From Hyphococcus luteus (GTDB lineage Bacteria > Pseudomonadota > Alphaproteobacteria > Caulobacterales > Parvularculaceae), in the NCBI RefSeq assembly GCF_002943565.1, contig NZ_PJCH01000011.1:62001-126000 (forward strand): a stretch of DNA of 64,000 bases, in the 5' to 3' direction. A program made the translations under genes and the position numbers. Below, one piece after another: positions 9,968 through 19,357 of the stretch. Every line of letters starts with the position of its first letter. Position 1 is the first letter of the stretch. The notes beneath the pieces are model-generated. The model did not search any database, was not told the origin of the DNA, and worked only from the letters and a program-made list of their open reading frames with translations.

Positions 9968-12358
9968 TTACTTTTCGGGATTCGACACCGTTTCCGGCTG
10001 CTCCGGCGCCGGTGTTCCAACCGAGAGCTTTGCGCCCTCCCCGCCCGGCATGGATTTGATGTAGAGATCCTGCTGCGGGAACGGGATTTCGACGCCCTCT
10101 TCATGAAACGCTTTGAAAATTGCGAAGCGCAGCTCCGTGCGCGTTTGCAAGCCCTTTGAGATGTCGTTCAAGAATGCCCGGACTTCAAAGTCGAGCGATG
10201 ACGAGCCGAAATCGTTCCAGACCACGAAGGGTTCGGGATAGGCGACGACCAGCGGATGCTCGCGCGCACATTTCAGGAGGATTTCCTGCACTTTTTCCGG
10301 ATTCGACCCATAAGAAACGCCCACCGGAACGCGGATGCGTCCGATTTTGTCTTTATGGGTCCAGTTGGTGACGGTGGAGGATATGAGCTCCGAATTCGGC
10401 ACGATGATCGACGCGCGGTCGAAAGTCTCGATTTCCGTCGAGCGCACGCTGATCTTTTTCACCATGCCCTCGCCCGAGGGCGTGACGATCCAGTCGCCGA
10501 CCTTGATCGGCCGTTCGAAGAGCAGGATGAGCCCTGAAACGAAATTGTTGACGATGGACTGCAGGCCGAAACCGATTCCGACGGAAAGCGCGCCGGCGAT
10601 CAGCGCCAGATTGCCGAGATCGAAACCGAGCGCTGAAACCGAGGTGACCAGCGCAATAACAAGCCCGGCATAACCGAGCAGCGTGATCAGCGAATTCTGG
10701 AGGCCGATATCGGCGCGCGAATGGGCGAGCGGGCCGCGCTGCACCGCACTCTGGGTCAACTTCGTGGCGCCCATGACGACAATAAAGACGATGACCGCGG
10801 AAAACAGTTTTGCGAGCGGCGGGATGCGCACCCCGCCAATTGAAAAGCCGAACATGCCCTGAACCGCGATGTCGCTCACGGTCGCCGCCGGCACGCCGAA
10901 CAGGACCAGCACCGCCGGCAGAATCATGAGCGCCAAAATCGTATTGATGATCAGCCGCGACCAGAAACGATAGTTGTCGGATTCCGTTCCGCCCGCATCG
11001 AGAACGCCGCTGGAAAAGCGCGCCCGCGCGCGCAGGGCAAACTCGACAAGCATAGCGCGCAGGAGCCAGGCGAGGCCGATGATGAGGGCGAGAAAAACAA
11101 CGCGTGTCGCAGCAAAATCCGCCAGAGGCGCGTAACCGACAAGTGCGGCGGCAATAATCGCAGCGCCGAGCGCCTGGCTCAGCCGGCGCAAAATACGCCA
11201 GTCGCCGTCGCCTTTGCCGGCGTTTTCGACACGCCAGAGACGGCCGCGACAAAGCAGAATCATACAGGCGCCGATGGCGATCGCGGCGAAGCTTTTAACC
11301 AGTCGGATCAAAGCCGGATCGGCGTGCGCCGCAGTTCCGATGGCCTTCAGCAGGATCTTAAGCGAAAAGATGATGATGATCGCCATGGCGATCTGGCTCA
11401 CGGCGCGGCCGCGCTCAGCGTCAATGGGCGCAATCCGCCATTTCGGCGAGGAGAGAGCGAAAAAGCCCGCTGTAAAACCCGATACGATGAGGCAAGAAAG
11501 AACGCCAATCCAGAAGGCGCGGGCGACCGCTTCGCCTTCCGGCGTCAGGACGCCTTGCGCCCGCAAAGTCTCAATGATGATCACTCCGCCGATCACGCCC
11601 GGCGCTGTTCGCGCCGCCATTTTCAGCGCCGCCGCGACAATCCTGCGCGAAGCGCTCGGTTCGCGTTTTTCAAGCGCGGCGGAAAAAGTGTTGAGGATCC
11701 AGCGGTCCGCCGGGCCGAACAGGATGAGAGAGAACGCGAGCGCTGCAAAAATAAGAGCGATGCTGCGTTCAAAAGACCTGCCCTCGCCGCGCCGCGCGCC
11801 CCAGTCGCTGAAATATGCGCCGATACGCCCCGCGACCTCTTTCGCCGAGCTCCAGGCGAGCGCCCATTGCTGCGGCGCCAGCGGCGTCGGCCCGCGCTTT
11901 GTCAATCTCTTGTAGAGCGCTTCAACTTGCGCGCCGGACAGCTGAGCCAGCAGTTCGCCGGATTCATAAATGTTTGCGAGAACGCGCGTACGCTCGCCAT
12001 TAAGCCGCGCCTGCTCCGCTTCCAGTTTGCTCCGCTGCTCCGAGACAAGATCGCTTTCAGGCGGCTCGGCTTCCCCGGGCGCGGGCCCCAGAATATCGAT
12101 CTGCGCGCGCACGCCCTCAAGTTCGTTTTCGATGGCGGAGAGACGGTCCCGGCTTTTCAGGCGCAACTCGCGCAGTCGGTCTTCATAGGCGGATGGCGTT
12201 TCGATGGCGCCTTCGTTTATAGCGGCGCGGGTCTCCACGATTGTCCGGCTTGCTTTTTCGATGTCCGCCGTGCGGCCGGTCTGCGCCAGCGCCGAAGGCA
12301 CGGCGCACAGTAAAACAGCCAGAGTAAAAAGAATGCGCCGCAGCGACGTCAAAGCCAT
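9968..12358 (-). CDS. large MscS-family mechanosensitive channel (DUF3772 type)
   Basis: The 796-residue protein begins with a signal peptide (to about 25), has a periplasmic helical domain rich in Glu and Arg (about 26-190), then many membrane helices. The C-terminal third carries the MscS core: the pore helix LIAGALSVGIGFGLQS, then NNFVSGLILLFERPIKVGDW and the beta domain IIVPNSELISSTVTNWTHKD. Such large MscS channels open under membrane tension and release solutes during osmotic downshock. It overlaps the start of the gene behind it: the CorA-like stop at 12349 lies inside its first codons, so the two are coupled. Confidence 0.88.
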   Translation of the reverse strand: MALTSLRRILFTLAVLLCAVPSALAQTGRTADIEKASRTIVETRAAINEGAIETPSAYEDRLRELRLKSRDRLSAIENELEGVRAQIDILGPAPGEAEPPESDLVSEQRSKLEAEQARLNGERTRVLANIYESGELLAQLSGAQVEALYKRLTKRGPTPLAPQQWALAWSSAKEVAGRIGAYFSDWGARRGEGRSFERSIALIFAALAFSLILFGPADRWILNTFSAALEKREPSASRRIVAAALKMAARTAPGVIGGVIIIETLRAQGVLTPEGEAVARAFWIGVLSCLIVSGFTAGFFALSSPKWRIAPIDAERGRAVSQIAMAIIIIFSLKILLKAIGTAAHADPALIRLVKSFAAIAIGACMILLCRGRLWRVENAGKGDGDWRILRRLSQALGAAIIAAALVGYAPLADFAATRVVFLALIIGLAWLLRAMLVEFALRARARFSSGVLDAGGTESDNYRFWSRLIINTILALMILPAVLVLFGVPAATVSDIAVQGMFGFSIGGVRIPPLAKLFSAVIVFIVVMGATKLTQSAVQRGPLAHSRADIGLQNSLITLLGYAGLVIALVTSVSALGFDLGNLALIAGALSVGIGFGLQSIVNNFVSGLILLFERPIKVGDWIVTPSGEGMVKKISVRSTEIETFDRASIIVPNSELISSTVTNWTHKDKIGRIRVPVGVSYGSNPEKVQEILLKCAREHPLVVAYPEPFVVWNDFGSSSLDFEVRAFLNDISKGLQTRTELRFAIFKAFHEEGVEIPFPQQDLYIKSMPGGEGAKLSVGTPAPEQPETVSNPEK

Positions 12359-13356
12359 TTGATCAACCTGAAAATGACAAGGAGGCCGGCGGCGATGAAC
12401 ACGGAAATTAACGAGACGATCCAGAAGCCGGCGGCGGACTCGACCCAGGGCATGCCGCCCACATTGATTCCGAAAAGACCGGTCAGAAAACCGAGCGGCA
12501 GGAACACCGCCGCCACGACGGAGAGCACCATCATATTGCGGTTCATCTCCTCGGCGCGCTGGTCGGTGAGCTGGTCCTGCAGGACCATGGCCCGCTCGCG
12601 CGCCGCGTCGATGTCTTCGGTCATGCGCGTCACCCGGTCGGCGACCTCGCGCAATTCGATTTTCGAGTGATGTTCGAAAAGACTGCTCTCGTCTGCCGCA
12701 AGGCGGTTCAGCGCATCGCGCTGGGGGGCGATGAAGCGGCGGAAATGCACCGCCGCCTGGCGCGCATCGGCGAGTTTTGCGCGAAGCCCCGATCCGCCGC
12801 CTTCCAGAATTTCAGCCTCCAACTCGTCGACCTGATCTTCCACCTCCATTACATAAGGCTCGGCCCGGTCCGTCAGCTTGGCGGCGATCCGCGCCAGCAA
12901 CATGCCTGTATTGTCAATGCGCAAGCCGCCATTGATGTCCACGCGCAGATCCTGCGCCGCCTTGAGACGCCGGCGGCGGGTGGTCACGAGCACTTTCTCA
13001 CTGAGCCAGATGCGGATCGAGACCATGTCTTCCGGCTCGGCGCCTTCGTTCAGATTGACCCCGCGCAGATTGACGACAAGCCCCTTTTCGAACGCCGTCA
13101 TTCGCGGGCGCGTTTCATCGGCGAGGAGCGCCGAAGCGGCGGCGAAAGGAATGTCGGGTCGCGAGCGTATCCACTTCCGCGCTTCGGCGTTCAACATGTT
13201 GAGATGAAGCCAGATGAAGTCGTAATCGCTGCCGTGGCTCGCCGCATCCTCCCAGCGAGTTTCCGTTGCAACTCCGCCTTTAAAGCCGAACCCGAATACG
13301 AAAGGCGGGCCTGTATCGGTTTCGCCGCGATTGATCTGCGCCGGTTCGTCTGACAT
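12349..13356 (-). CDS. CorA superfamily divalent cation transporter, ZntB type
   Basis: The predicted protein has 335 residues. A long soluble alpha/beta and helical N-terminal domain is followed by two C-terminal membrane helices. The loop GINVGGMPWVE between them is the ZntB-like version (GxNxGGxP) of the CorA GMN motif, which favours zinc over magnesium transport. I chose the ATG at 13356 because AAGGGCC precedes it and it sits 8 nt after the transaldolase stop. An ATG/GTG-type start at 13395 would overlap transaldolase. Direction of transport cannot be read from sequence. Confidence 0.83.
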   Translation of the reverse strand: MSDEPAQINRGETDTGPPFVFGFGFKGGVATETRWEDAASHGSDYDFIWLHLNMLNAEARKWIRSRPDIPFAAASALLADETRPRMTAFEKGLVVNLRGVNLNEGAEPEDMVSIRIWLSEKVLVTTRRRRLKAAQDLRVDINGGLRIDNTGMLLARIAAKLTDRAEPYVMEVEDQVDELEAEILEGGGSGLRAKLADARQAAVHFRRFIAPQRDALNRLAADESSLFEHHSKIELREVADRVTRMTEDIDAARERAMVLQDQLTDQRAEEMNRNMMVLSVVAAVFLPLGFLTGLFGINVGGMPWVESAAGFWIVSLISVFIAAGLLVIFRLIKWL

Positions 13357-13364
13357 GGTGGCCC

Positions 13365-14018
13365 TTAAAGGATTTTCTGGCCTGTCTTCGCCCAATCATC
13401 GAGAAACGCTTTCAGTCCCTTGTCCGTGAGCGGGTGATTGACGAGGGATTTCAACACAGCCGGCGGAACGGTCGCCACATCAGCGCCCGCAAGCGCCGCG
13501 TCCTTCACATGGTTCGGCGAACGGATCGAGGCCGCAAGAATCTCCGTGCGGAAATCGTAATTGTCATAGATCACCCGAATGTCGCGGATCAGCTCCATGC
13601 CGTCGATATTGATGTCGTCGAGCCGGCCGATAAACGGCGAAATAAACGTCGCGCCCGCCTTTGCGGCGAGGAGCGCCTGGTTCGCCGAAAAACACAGCGT
13701 GACATTGGTCTTGATCCCATCGGCGGTCAGCGCCTTGCAGGCGATAAGCCCGTCCAGGGTGAGCGGCAGCTTCACCGTCACATTGTCGGCGATCTGGGCC
13801 AGCGACTTGCCCTCGACAATCATCTTGTCGGCCTCAAGCGCCGTCACCTCGGCGCTGACGGGGCCCGGCGTTAACGCGCAAATTTCGCCCACGACCTCGC
13901 GGAAATCGCGGCCCGACTTCATCACGAGGCTCGGATTGGTGGTGACCCCGTCCACGAGGCCGGTGGGCAGGAGGTCCTTGATTTCGCCGATTTCGGCGGT
14001 GTCGACAAAGAATTTCAT
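13365..14018 (-). CDS. tal: transaldolase (short TalC/Fsa-type)
   Basis: The 217-residue protein is a single TIM barrel of the short transaldolase subfamily. It starts [13 protein letters not shown] and has GVTTNPSLV. The Schiff-base Lys lies at residue 83 in VTVKLPLT, and [15 protein letters not shown] follows. The enzyme moves a dihydroxyacetone unit between sugar phosphates in the non-oxidative pentose phosphate pathway; fructose-6-phosphate aldolase activity is an alternative in this subfamily. It is first in a minus-strand run with the ZntB-type and MscS genes. Confidence 0.9.
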   Translation of the reverse strand: MKFFVDTAEIGEIKDLLPTGLVDGVTTNPSLVMKSGRDFREVVGEICALTPGPVSAEVTALEADKMIVEGKSLAQIADNVTVKLPLTLDGLIACKALTADGIKTNVTLCFSANQALLAAKAGATFISPFIGRLDDINIDGMELIRDIRVIYDNYDFRTEILAASIRSPNHVKDAALAGADVATVPPAVLKSLVNHPLTDKGLKAFLDDWAKTGQKIL

Positions 14019-14352
14019 CGGAAGTCGCTCATTTCATTCGCTGTTTAGGGGCTCTATCCGAGCGGTCGGGAGCCCTTTTAGACTGCTTGCGCCGGGGAAG
14101 CGATAGGCCTCGCGCCAGCTTCAAGAAAATGCAGTTTTTCTAATAGGTTAAGCAGGAAATCCGCAACATTTTCACCAAGGCGAGAGGCGGCAAAGGAAAG
14201 GCGCGGAAAGGACTTGTTTTCCGCTCCGGAGGTTGAGATATGGGGCGTTGAGAGCGCGCGTCGCCTGCCCCAGGAAAGGCAAGGCACGCGCTTGTTTTTA
14301 CTGGCGGTTTTGCCATGCTGGCGAGCCAGCCGCCATACGGGTTTTACGTTCT
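14019..14352. other. divergent intergenic region between tal and korA
   Basis: This stretch separates two diverging genes and should hold both promoters. It includes an inverted repeat, GGGCTC at 14049-14054 with GAGCCC at 14070-14075, an inner CCG/CGG pair in the loop, and TTTT at 14076-14079. It looks like a terminator read on the plus strand, but no plus-strand gene lies before it, so its role is unclear; it could be a leader hairpin of tal. ORFs crossing the area lack any family signal. A ribosome binding site before the korA ATG at 14353 is not obvious. Confidence 0.4.
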
Positions 14353-16245
14353 ATGGCCAAAATATCACCGGAAAACCACTCGGTCGTGGTGCGCTTCGCC
14401 GGCGATTCCGGCGACGGGGTGCAGCTTCTGGGCGCCCAATTCGCCGAATCGACAGCGCTCGCCGGCGCCGATTTTTCGACCTTTCCGGACTTCCCCGCAG
14501 AGATCCGCGCGCCGGTGGGCACGACCTTCGGCGTCTCGGCCTTTCAGATCAATCTCGGCGCCCGGCGCATTTCGACCGCCGGCGACCAGCCGGACGTCCT
14601 GGTCGCCTTCAACCCGGCCGCGCTTAAAGTGAACCTGCCGCTCCTCCCAAAAGGCGCAGTGATCATTATCAACACGGACGCCTTCACCGAGCGCAATCTC
14701 GCCAAGGCCCATATGACGGCGGATCCGAGAGAAACCGGCGAACTCGACGATTTCCAGGTGATCGAGATCGGCGTCTCGACGCAGACCCAGGAAGCAGTGA
14801 AGCCGCACGGGCTGTCGAAAAGCGACGCCGAGCAGTGCAAGAACTTCTGGGCGCTGGGCGCGATCCTGTGGATGTTCGGCCGCGACCGCGACCCGATCGT
14901 TAAATGGGCGCAGAACAAGTTCGCGAAAAAGCCGCCGGAGATTCTCGCGGGCAACCTCGCCGCCCTCGACGCCGGCCACGCTTACGCGGAAACCGCGGAG
15001 CTTTCCGCTGAGATTCCGCAATTCGTCATTGGCGAAGCGCCCATGGAGAAAGGCGTGTACCGCTCCATCACCGGCGCGGAGGCGATTTCGCTGGGCCTCG
15101 CGGCGGCGGGCGAACTCGCAGATAAAGAGATCGTCTTTTGCGGCTATCCGATCACCCCGGCTTCCTCGATCCTGCATCACCTCTCACGCATGGGCGAATA
15201 CGGCGTCGCCACCTTCCAGGCGGAAGACGAAATCGCCGCGGCCTGCGCCGCAATCGGCGCTTCTTACGGCGGCAAGATCGGCGTCACCTCCTCGTCCGGG
15301 CCCGGCATTGCGTTGAAGACCGAAGCCATCGGTCTCGCCATGGCGACGGAGTTGCCGCTCGTCATCGTCAACTCCCAGCGCGGCGGCCCTTCGACAGGTC
15401 TGCCCACCAAGACCGAACAATCGGACCTTTATCAGGCCGTATACGGACGAAACGCCGACGCGCCCATGCCGGTGATCGCGGCGTCCTCGCCGGGAGACTG
15501 CTTCGATGCGGCGATCGAAGCGACGCGCGCCGCCATCCGTCACATGACGCCGGTCTTTCTTTTGACCGACGGCTATATCGCCAATGCGGCGGGCCCCTGG
15601 GCCCTCCCCGACATGGACGATTACGAGCCGATCAAGACCAACCCGGCGCCGGCGCCGGTGGAAGGCGGCGACGATCCGTCGCTTGAGCTTAAAAAAGCAA
15701 TCTGGAAGCGCGACGAGAAATCTCTCGGCCGGCCCTGGGTCTATCCCGGCATGGAAGGCCTCGCGCACCGCATCGGCGGGCTCGAAAAAGACATCGAGAC
15801 CGGCGATATCTCCTACGATCCGGCGAACCACCAGGCCATGGGCGAAATGCGCGCAAAGAAAGTCGCGTCCGTCGCCGACTTCATTCCCGATCAGGAAGTG
15901 GAGCAAGGCCCGGAAAAAGGTCCCCTCGCCGTCGTCGGCTGGGGCTCGACCCATGGCGCGATCTGGCGGGCGGTCAATGTCGCCAATGCGGAGGGCCTCA
16001 ACGTCGCGCAGATCCATTTACGCTGGCTAAATCCGCTGCCGAAAAATCTCGCCGACCTGCTCGCCGGTTATGACCGCATCCTCTTGCCGGAAATGAATAT
16101 GGGCCAGTGCGCGACGCTCCTGCGCGACAAGCTCGGCCTCGAGGTCGTTCAACTCAACAAGGTTTCCGGCCAGCCCTTCAAAATCGTGGAAATCCTCGAC
16201 GCCATCCGCGAGAACATTCCAGGCGCAAAGCAGGCGGCGGAGTAA
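14353..16245 (+). CDS. korA: 2-oxoacid:ferredoxin oxidoreductase alpha subunit (gamma-alpha fusion)
   Basis: The 630-residue protein fuses the gamma domain (VRFAGDSGDGVQLLG near the N-terminus) with the pyrimidine-binding alpha domain (GYPITPASSILHHLS, then FQAEDEIAAACAAIGASYGG), the common KorA layout. With KorB it oxidises 2-oxoglutarate or a related acid to the acyl-CoA with ferredoxin as acceptor, a reversible alternative to the NAD-linked dehydrogenase. I use the ATG at 14353 (MAKISPENHS) because upstream residues have no family match. Its usual partner korB follows only after an inserted low-GC gene. Confidence 0.9.
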   Translation: MAKISPENHSVVVRFAGDSGDGVQLLGAQFAESTALAGADFSTFPDFPAEIRAPVGTTFGVSAFQINLGARRISTAGDQPDVLVAFNPAALKVNLPLLPKGAVIIINTDAFTERNLAKAHMTADPRETGELDDFQVIEIGVSTQTQEAVKPHGLSKSDAEQCKNFWALGAILWMFGRDRDPIVKWAQNKFAKKPPEILAGNLAALDAGHAYAETAELSAEIPQFVIGEAPMEKGVYRSITGAEAISLGLAAAGELADKEIVFCGYPITPASSILHHLSRMGEYGVATFQAEDEIAAACAAIGASYGGKIGVTSSSGPGIALKTEAIGLAMATELPLVIVNSQRGGPSTGLPTKTEQSDLYQAVYGRNADAPMPVIAASSPGDCFDAAIEATRAAIRHMTPVFLLTDGYIANAAGPWALPDMDDYEPIKTNPAPAPVEGGDDPSLELKKAIWKRDEKSLGRPWVYPGMEGLAHRIGGLEKDIETGDISYDPANHQAMGEMRAKKVASVADFIPDQEVEQGPEKGPLAVVGWGSTHGAIWRAVNVANAEGLNVAQIHLRWLNPLPKNLADLLAGYDRILLPEMNMGQCATLLRDKLGLEVVQLNKVSGQPFKIVEILDAIRENIPGAKQAAE

Positions 16246-16248
16246 GTT

Positions 16249-17043
16249 ATGCTTCTTGCTTCAACGCCTCGCCAAATGACACGCTTACTTTTGTGGGCGC
16301 TGTTTTTCGGCTTAAGCCTTTTTGCGCTGACAAAAAAAACAGTCGCAGCGGATCGCGCCAACAATACAGGCTGCGAAATATACGAATACGATCTAATTGC
16401 GGAATTAGATGAAAATTCAGATGTGCGTGAGCTCTTGGCGGTTCTGCGGCCCGGATGGAAAACGTATAGTTGTAAACGAGATAAAATCGGTTTTGTACAT
16501 CTCGCCACGCCTATACTTACAAATGATGGGGTTTCTAGCTACACCCTGTATTCTTTACACCCTAAGAATTCCGCAAACGACGAAGCGGCCGTAGAGGATT
16601 ATTTTATTGAAGCTGTGTTCGACATGATGATGGTTAATCCATCAAACGAAGAGGTATCGCATCTGAATTCTCGATTTGCAGAAACTTCCTTTGTCACCAC
16701 CGGAGCCTTCAAAAACATCCATCGTCTTTGGACGGATATTATCCGCGATACCAGAAACAAAAATCGAATGGCGGAGCTTTCCGGGCTCGGACAAAGAGAA
16801 CGGGGTCTTTTCCAGAGTTTTATAGAGGAAATAGAAAAACAAGATGCTTGGCGGCTGTCTGCACTCTATTTCAGTCAAAGCGATGAATATGTATCATCTC
16901 CATCGCGCTACACGGTTGAAATTTCATCCGGTAAGAAGCTTTGGAGAATTGATTTCGATTTCACGGATTTTGACGAAATCGCGTTACAAAACATCGATCA
17001 CTATGAAGGCGACGTTGTGCTCGTCGAAGAATTCGACGATTGA
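16249..17043 (+). CDS. orphan low-GC secreted protein inserted between korA and korB
   Basis: I do not recognise this 264-residue protein. It begins with a hydrophobic signal-type segment (residues about 10-30, ending TVAA) and then a soluble domain with two Cys near 43 and 75. It has many acidic residues and a C-terminus ending EEFDD. The base composition is clearly lower in GC than both neighbours and its codon use includes many A/T-ending codons. GGAG at the korA stop can serve as its ribosome binding site, 3 nt before the ATG. It therefore sits inside the korAB transcript but shows no sign of a role in that enzyme. Recent acquisition is the simplest reading. Confidence 0.7.
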   Translation: MLLASTPRQMTRLLLWALFFGLSLFALTKKTVAADRANNTGCEIYEYDLIAELDENSDVRELLAVLRPGWKTYSCKRDKIGFVHLATPILTNDGVSSYTLYSLHPKNSANDEAAVEDYFIEAVFDMMMVNPSNEEVSHLNSRFAETSFVTTGAFKNIHRLWTDIIRDTRNKNRMAELSGLGQRERGLFQSFIEEIEKQDAWRLSALYFSQSDEYVSSPSRYTVEISSGKKLWRIDFDFTDFDEIALQNIDHYEGDVVLVEEFDD

Positions 17044-17067
17044 GTTGGAAATACAAGGCAATTCTCT

Positions 17068-18069
17068 ATGAACAAGCCCCTCACCGCTAAAGATTTCGCC
17101 ACGGATCAGGAAGTGCGCTGGTGCCCCGGCTGCGGCGACTATGCGATCCTGAAATGCGTGCAAAAGACGCTCGCCGATGTCGAGGCGAACCCGGACAAGA
17201 CGGTGTTCGTGTCGGGCATCGGCTGCTCCTCGCGCTTTCCTTATTACATGAACGCCTATGGCTTCCACACGATCCACGGGCGCGCGCCGGCTTTCGCGAC
17301 GGGCCTCAAGATAGCCAATCCGGAACTCGACGTGTGGCTCGTCACCGGAGACGGCGACGGGCTCTCCATTGGCGGCAATCATTTGCTGCACATCCTGCGC
17401 CGCAATGTCGATGTGCAGGTGATGCTCTTCAACAACGAGATTTACGGCCTCACCAAGGGCCAGTTCTCGCCGACATCGCGCGTCGGCACGCGCTCGCCCT
17501 CGACGCCGGGCGGCTCCATCGACAATCCGGTGAACCCATGCGCCTTTGCGCTCGGCGCCAATGCGCGCTTCATCGCCCGCGGCATCGACACCGACGCCAA
17601 GAATCTCGCGCCGGTGCTTAAGGCCGCGCGGGAGTTTAAAGGCGCCGCCTTCATCGAGATCTTCCAAAACTGCATTGTCTACAACAAAGACCGGTTCGAC
17701 GACTTCGCAGCGAAGAAAACCGCCGCCGAGACCCAGCTTCATGTAGAGCATGGGAAACCGATGCTTTTTGCAAAAGGCGCCAAGGGGTTGAAGCTGAATG
17801 TGCAGACCCTGGCGCTGGAGGTCGTCGATGTGGGCGAGAACGGCGTCCCCGTCGAAGACGTGCTCGTCCATGACGAAACGAGCCCGGCCATCGCGCAGCT
17901 TCTTTTCAACCTGCCCCATGAGGGCTATCCCATGCCGCTCGGCGTCATCTACCGGAACCCTGAAGAAAGCTTCGACGAGGCGTTCTGGAAGCATCACCCG
18001 ACGCAGGGGCGACGCACCGCAAAAATCGCCGATGCCCTGCGCAAAGGAAGCGTCTGGACGAAAAGCTAG
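17068..18069 (+). CDS. korB: 2-oxoacid:ferredoxin oxidoreductase beta subunit
   Basis: The 333-residue protein has the KorB signature CPGCGDYAIL, the Cys in GIGCSSRFPYYMN and the thiamin diphosphate/Mg motif in VTGDGDGLSIGGNH with NN downstream (VMLFNNEIYGLTKGQ). Two or more of these Cys bind a 4Fe-4S cluster in the family. It forms the catalytic site with KorA and passes electrons to ferredoxin. Length is normal. The two subunits are normally adjacent or overlapping; here an 822 nt spacer with a foreign-looking gene divides them, and korB has kept an intact reading frame. Confidence 0.92.
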   Translation: MNKPLTAKDFATDQEVRWCPGCGDYAILKCVQKTLADVEANPDKTVFVSGIGCSSRFPYYMNAYGFHTIHGRAPAFATGLKIANPELDVWLVTGDGDGLSIGGNHLLHILRRNVDVQVMLFNNEIYGLTKGQFSPTSRVGTRSPSTPGGSIDNPVNPCAFALGANARFIARGIDTDAKNLAPVLKAAREFKGAAFIEIFQNCIVYNKDRFDDFAAKKTAAETQLHVEHGKPMLFAKGAKGLKLNVQTLALEVVDVGENGVPVEDVLVHDETSPAIAQLLFNLPHEGYPMPLGVIYRNPEESFDEAFWKHHPTQGRRTAKIADALRKGSVWTKS

Positions 18070-18077
18070 GAAAAGGA

Positions 18078-18674
18078 ATGGATTTCACCCAGAAACAAAT
18101 GGCGATGAAAACCTGGTTCACGTTCGAAGACCGTGAGCTTCAGTACAGAGCCCGGGACAATTCCGGCGAAGTCGCTTTTTCTGTGGATTACGAAGCCGTC
18201 CCGGCCAATTCGCGCCGCGTTTTCAACCGCAATAACTGGCTGAGAAATGTCGGCGTCCTGTGGTGCGTCATCGGCGTCATCCAGATCGGGCTTGCGCTCG
18301 CCAGCGGCGCTATCGGCCCCGGCGCCGCTTTCTGGTTCGTCATCGGCGCCGGCTGTCTCGCTTTCTATCGTCTCACCTGGAGCGAATACACGGTCTTCGA
18401 CACGCCGCACGGCCCCCTTTTCGTCATCAACGACAAGAACCATGACGCGATCGTCGCGGCGATCGACGAAAAGCGCAAAGCCGGCCTCCTCGCCTGGTAT
18501 CACAGCCTCGACTTTTCCGACGAGCCCGCCGCGGAAGCGCAAACCGTCGAATGGCTGATGAAACAGGACGTCCTCACCAAGGCGGAAGGCGAAGCGCGCC
18601 TCGCCGAGTTGAGAGAAGAAAGCACCATCCTGCTCGGCTCTTCGGACAGCAAACCGGGACCGCAGATTCATTAA
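18078..18674 (+). CDS. membrane protein of unknown function downstream of korB
   Basis: This 198-residue protein has a soluble N-terminal part (about 1-55), two membrane helices at about 57-75 and 79-97 joined by a Gly-rich turn (GAIGPGAAF), and a soluble C-terminal half with charged helices. It starts 8 nt after korB with AGGAAAAGGA directly before the ATG, so it is probably cotranscribed. The layout recalls small PH-like or DUF membrane proteins, but I see no decisive motif. An internal start at MKTWFTF is possible. Confidence 0.6.
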   Translation: MDFTQKQMAMKTWFTFEDRELQYRARDNSGEVAFSVDYEAVPANSRRVFNRNNWLRNVGVLWCVIGVIQIGLALASGAIGPGAAFWFVIGAGCLAFYRLTWSEYTVFDTPHGPLFVINDKNHDAIVAAIDEKRKAGLLAWYHSLDFSDEPAAEAQTVEWLMKQDVLTKAEGEARLAELREESTILLGSSDSKPGPQIH

Positions 18675-18749
18675 TCACTTACGGATCGCGCAAACGCTTC
18701 GGGCTTGCTAAAGTCGCTCACCTTGCAAGCTAATGGAGTCCGCCCCCTC

Positions 18750-19343
18750 ATGTGGAATGAGCGTTATGCAGCGCCCGGCTATCTGTTTGGCACAGAACCG
18801 GCCGCTTTTTTGAAGAACAATGCCAACTATTTAACGCCCGGCGCCAGAGCGCTCGCCGTCGCCGACGGCGAAGGGCGCAATTCGGTCTTTCTCGCCGAAA
18901 ACGGGCTTGAGGTCACGGCCATGGACTCTTCTGAGGTCGCTCTTGAAAAAGCGCGAGACCTTGCTTCCGGGCGCGGCGTTGACGTCGATTTCAGACTGGC
19001 GGACATCATGGCGTGGGATTGGACGCCGGAGGCATATGATGTCGTGGTCGCCATCTTCATTCAGTTCGCGCCTCCAGCCGAGCGCGCAAAGGTTTTCGAG
19101 GGCGTGAAACAGACTTTGAAACCGGGCGGCCTGATTCTGCTTCACGGCTACCGCCCGGAACAGGTCGACTACGGCACCGGCGGACCGCCACAGCGCGAGA
19201 ACATGTATACGGAAGACTTGCTGCACGACGCTTTCGGTGACATGGAGATTTTGCGCCTTGAAGCGTATGACCGCGAAATCGAAGAAGGCGAGGGCCATGC
19301 TGGCATGTCCGCGCTCATCGATCTTATTGCGCGCAAGCAATAA
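18750..19343 (+). CDS. class I SAM-dependent methyltransferase, TehB-like
   Basis: The predicted protein has 197 residues. It starts MWNERYAAPGYLFGTEPA, a pattern shared with TehB/thiopurine-type small-molecule methyltransferases. The SAM-binding motif I is the form ALAVADGEGRNSVFLA, followed by the acidic motif VTAMDSSEVAL and ADIMAWDW. Motif post III, LKPGGLILLHGYRPEQ, is also present. Substrate is not predictable; tellurite or other small hydrophobic or thiol compounds are the usual suggestions. I use the ATG at 18750, where the family match begins; GGAG lies 12 nt upstream. Confidence 0.83.
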   Translation: MWNERYAAPGYLFGTEPAAFLKNNANYLTPGARALAVADGEGRNSVFLAENGLEVTAMDSSEVALEKARDLASGRGVDVDFRLADIMAWDWTPEAYDVVVAIFIQFAPPAERAKVFEGVKQTLKPGGLILLHGYRPEQVDYGTGGPPQRENMYTEDLLHDAFGDMEILRLEAYDREIEEGEGHAGMSALIDLIARKQ

Positions 19344-19357
19344 CCCAGGATCGTCCG

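Noticed and set aside
14040-14080. tRNA-like or terminator hairpin before tal
   Set aside because: The inverted repeat does not extend to a cloverleaf, and no plus-strand gene precedes it to be terminated.
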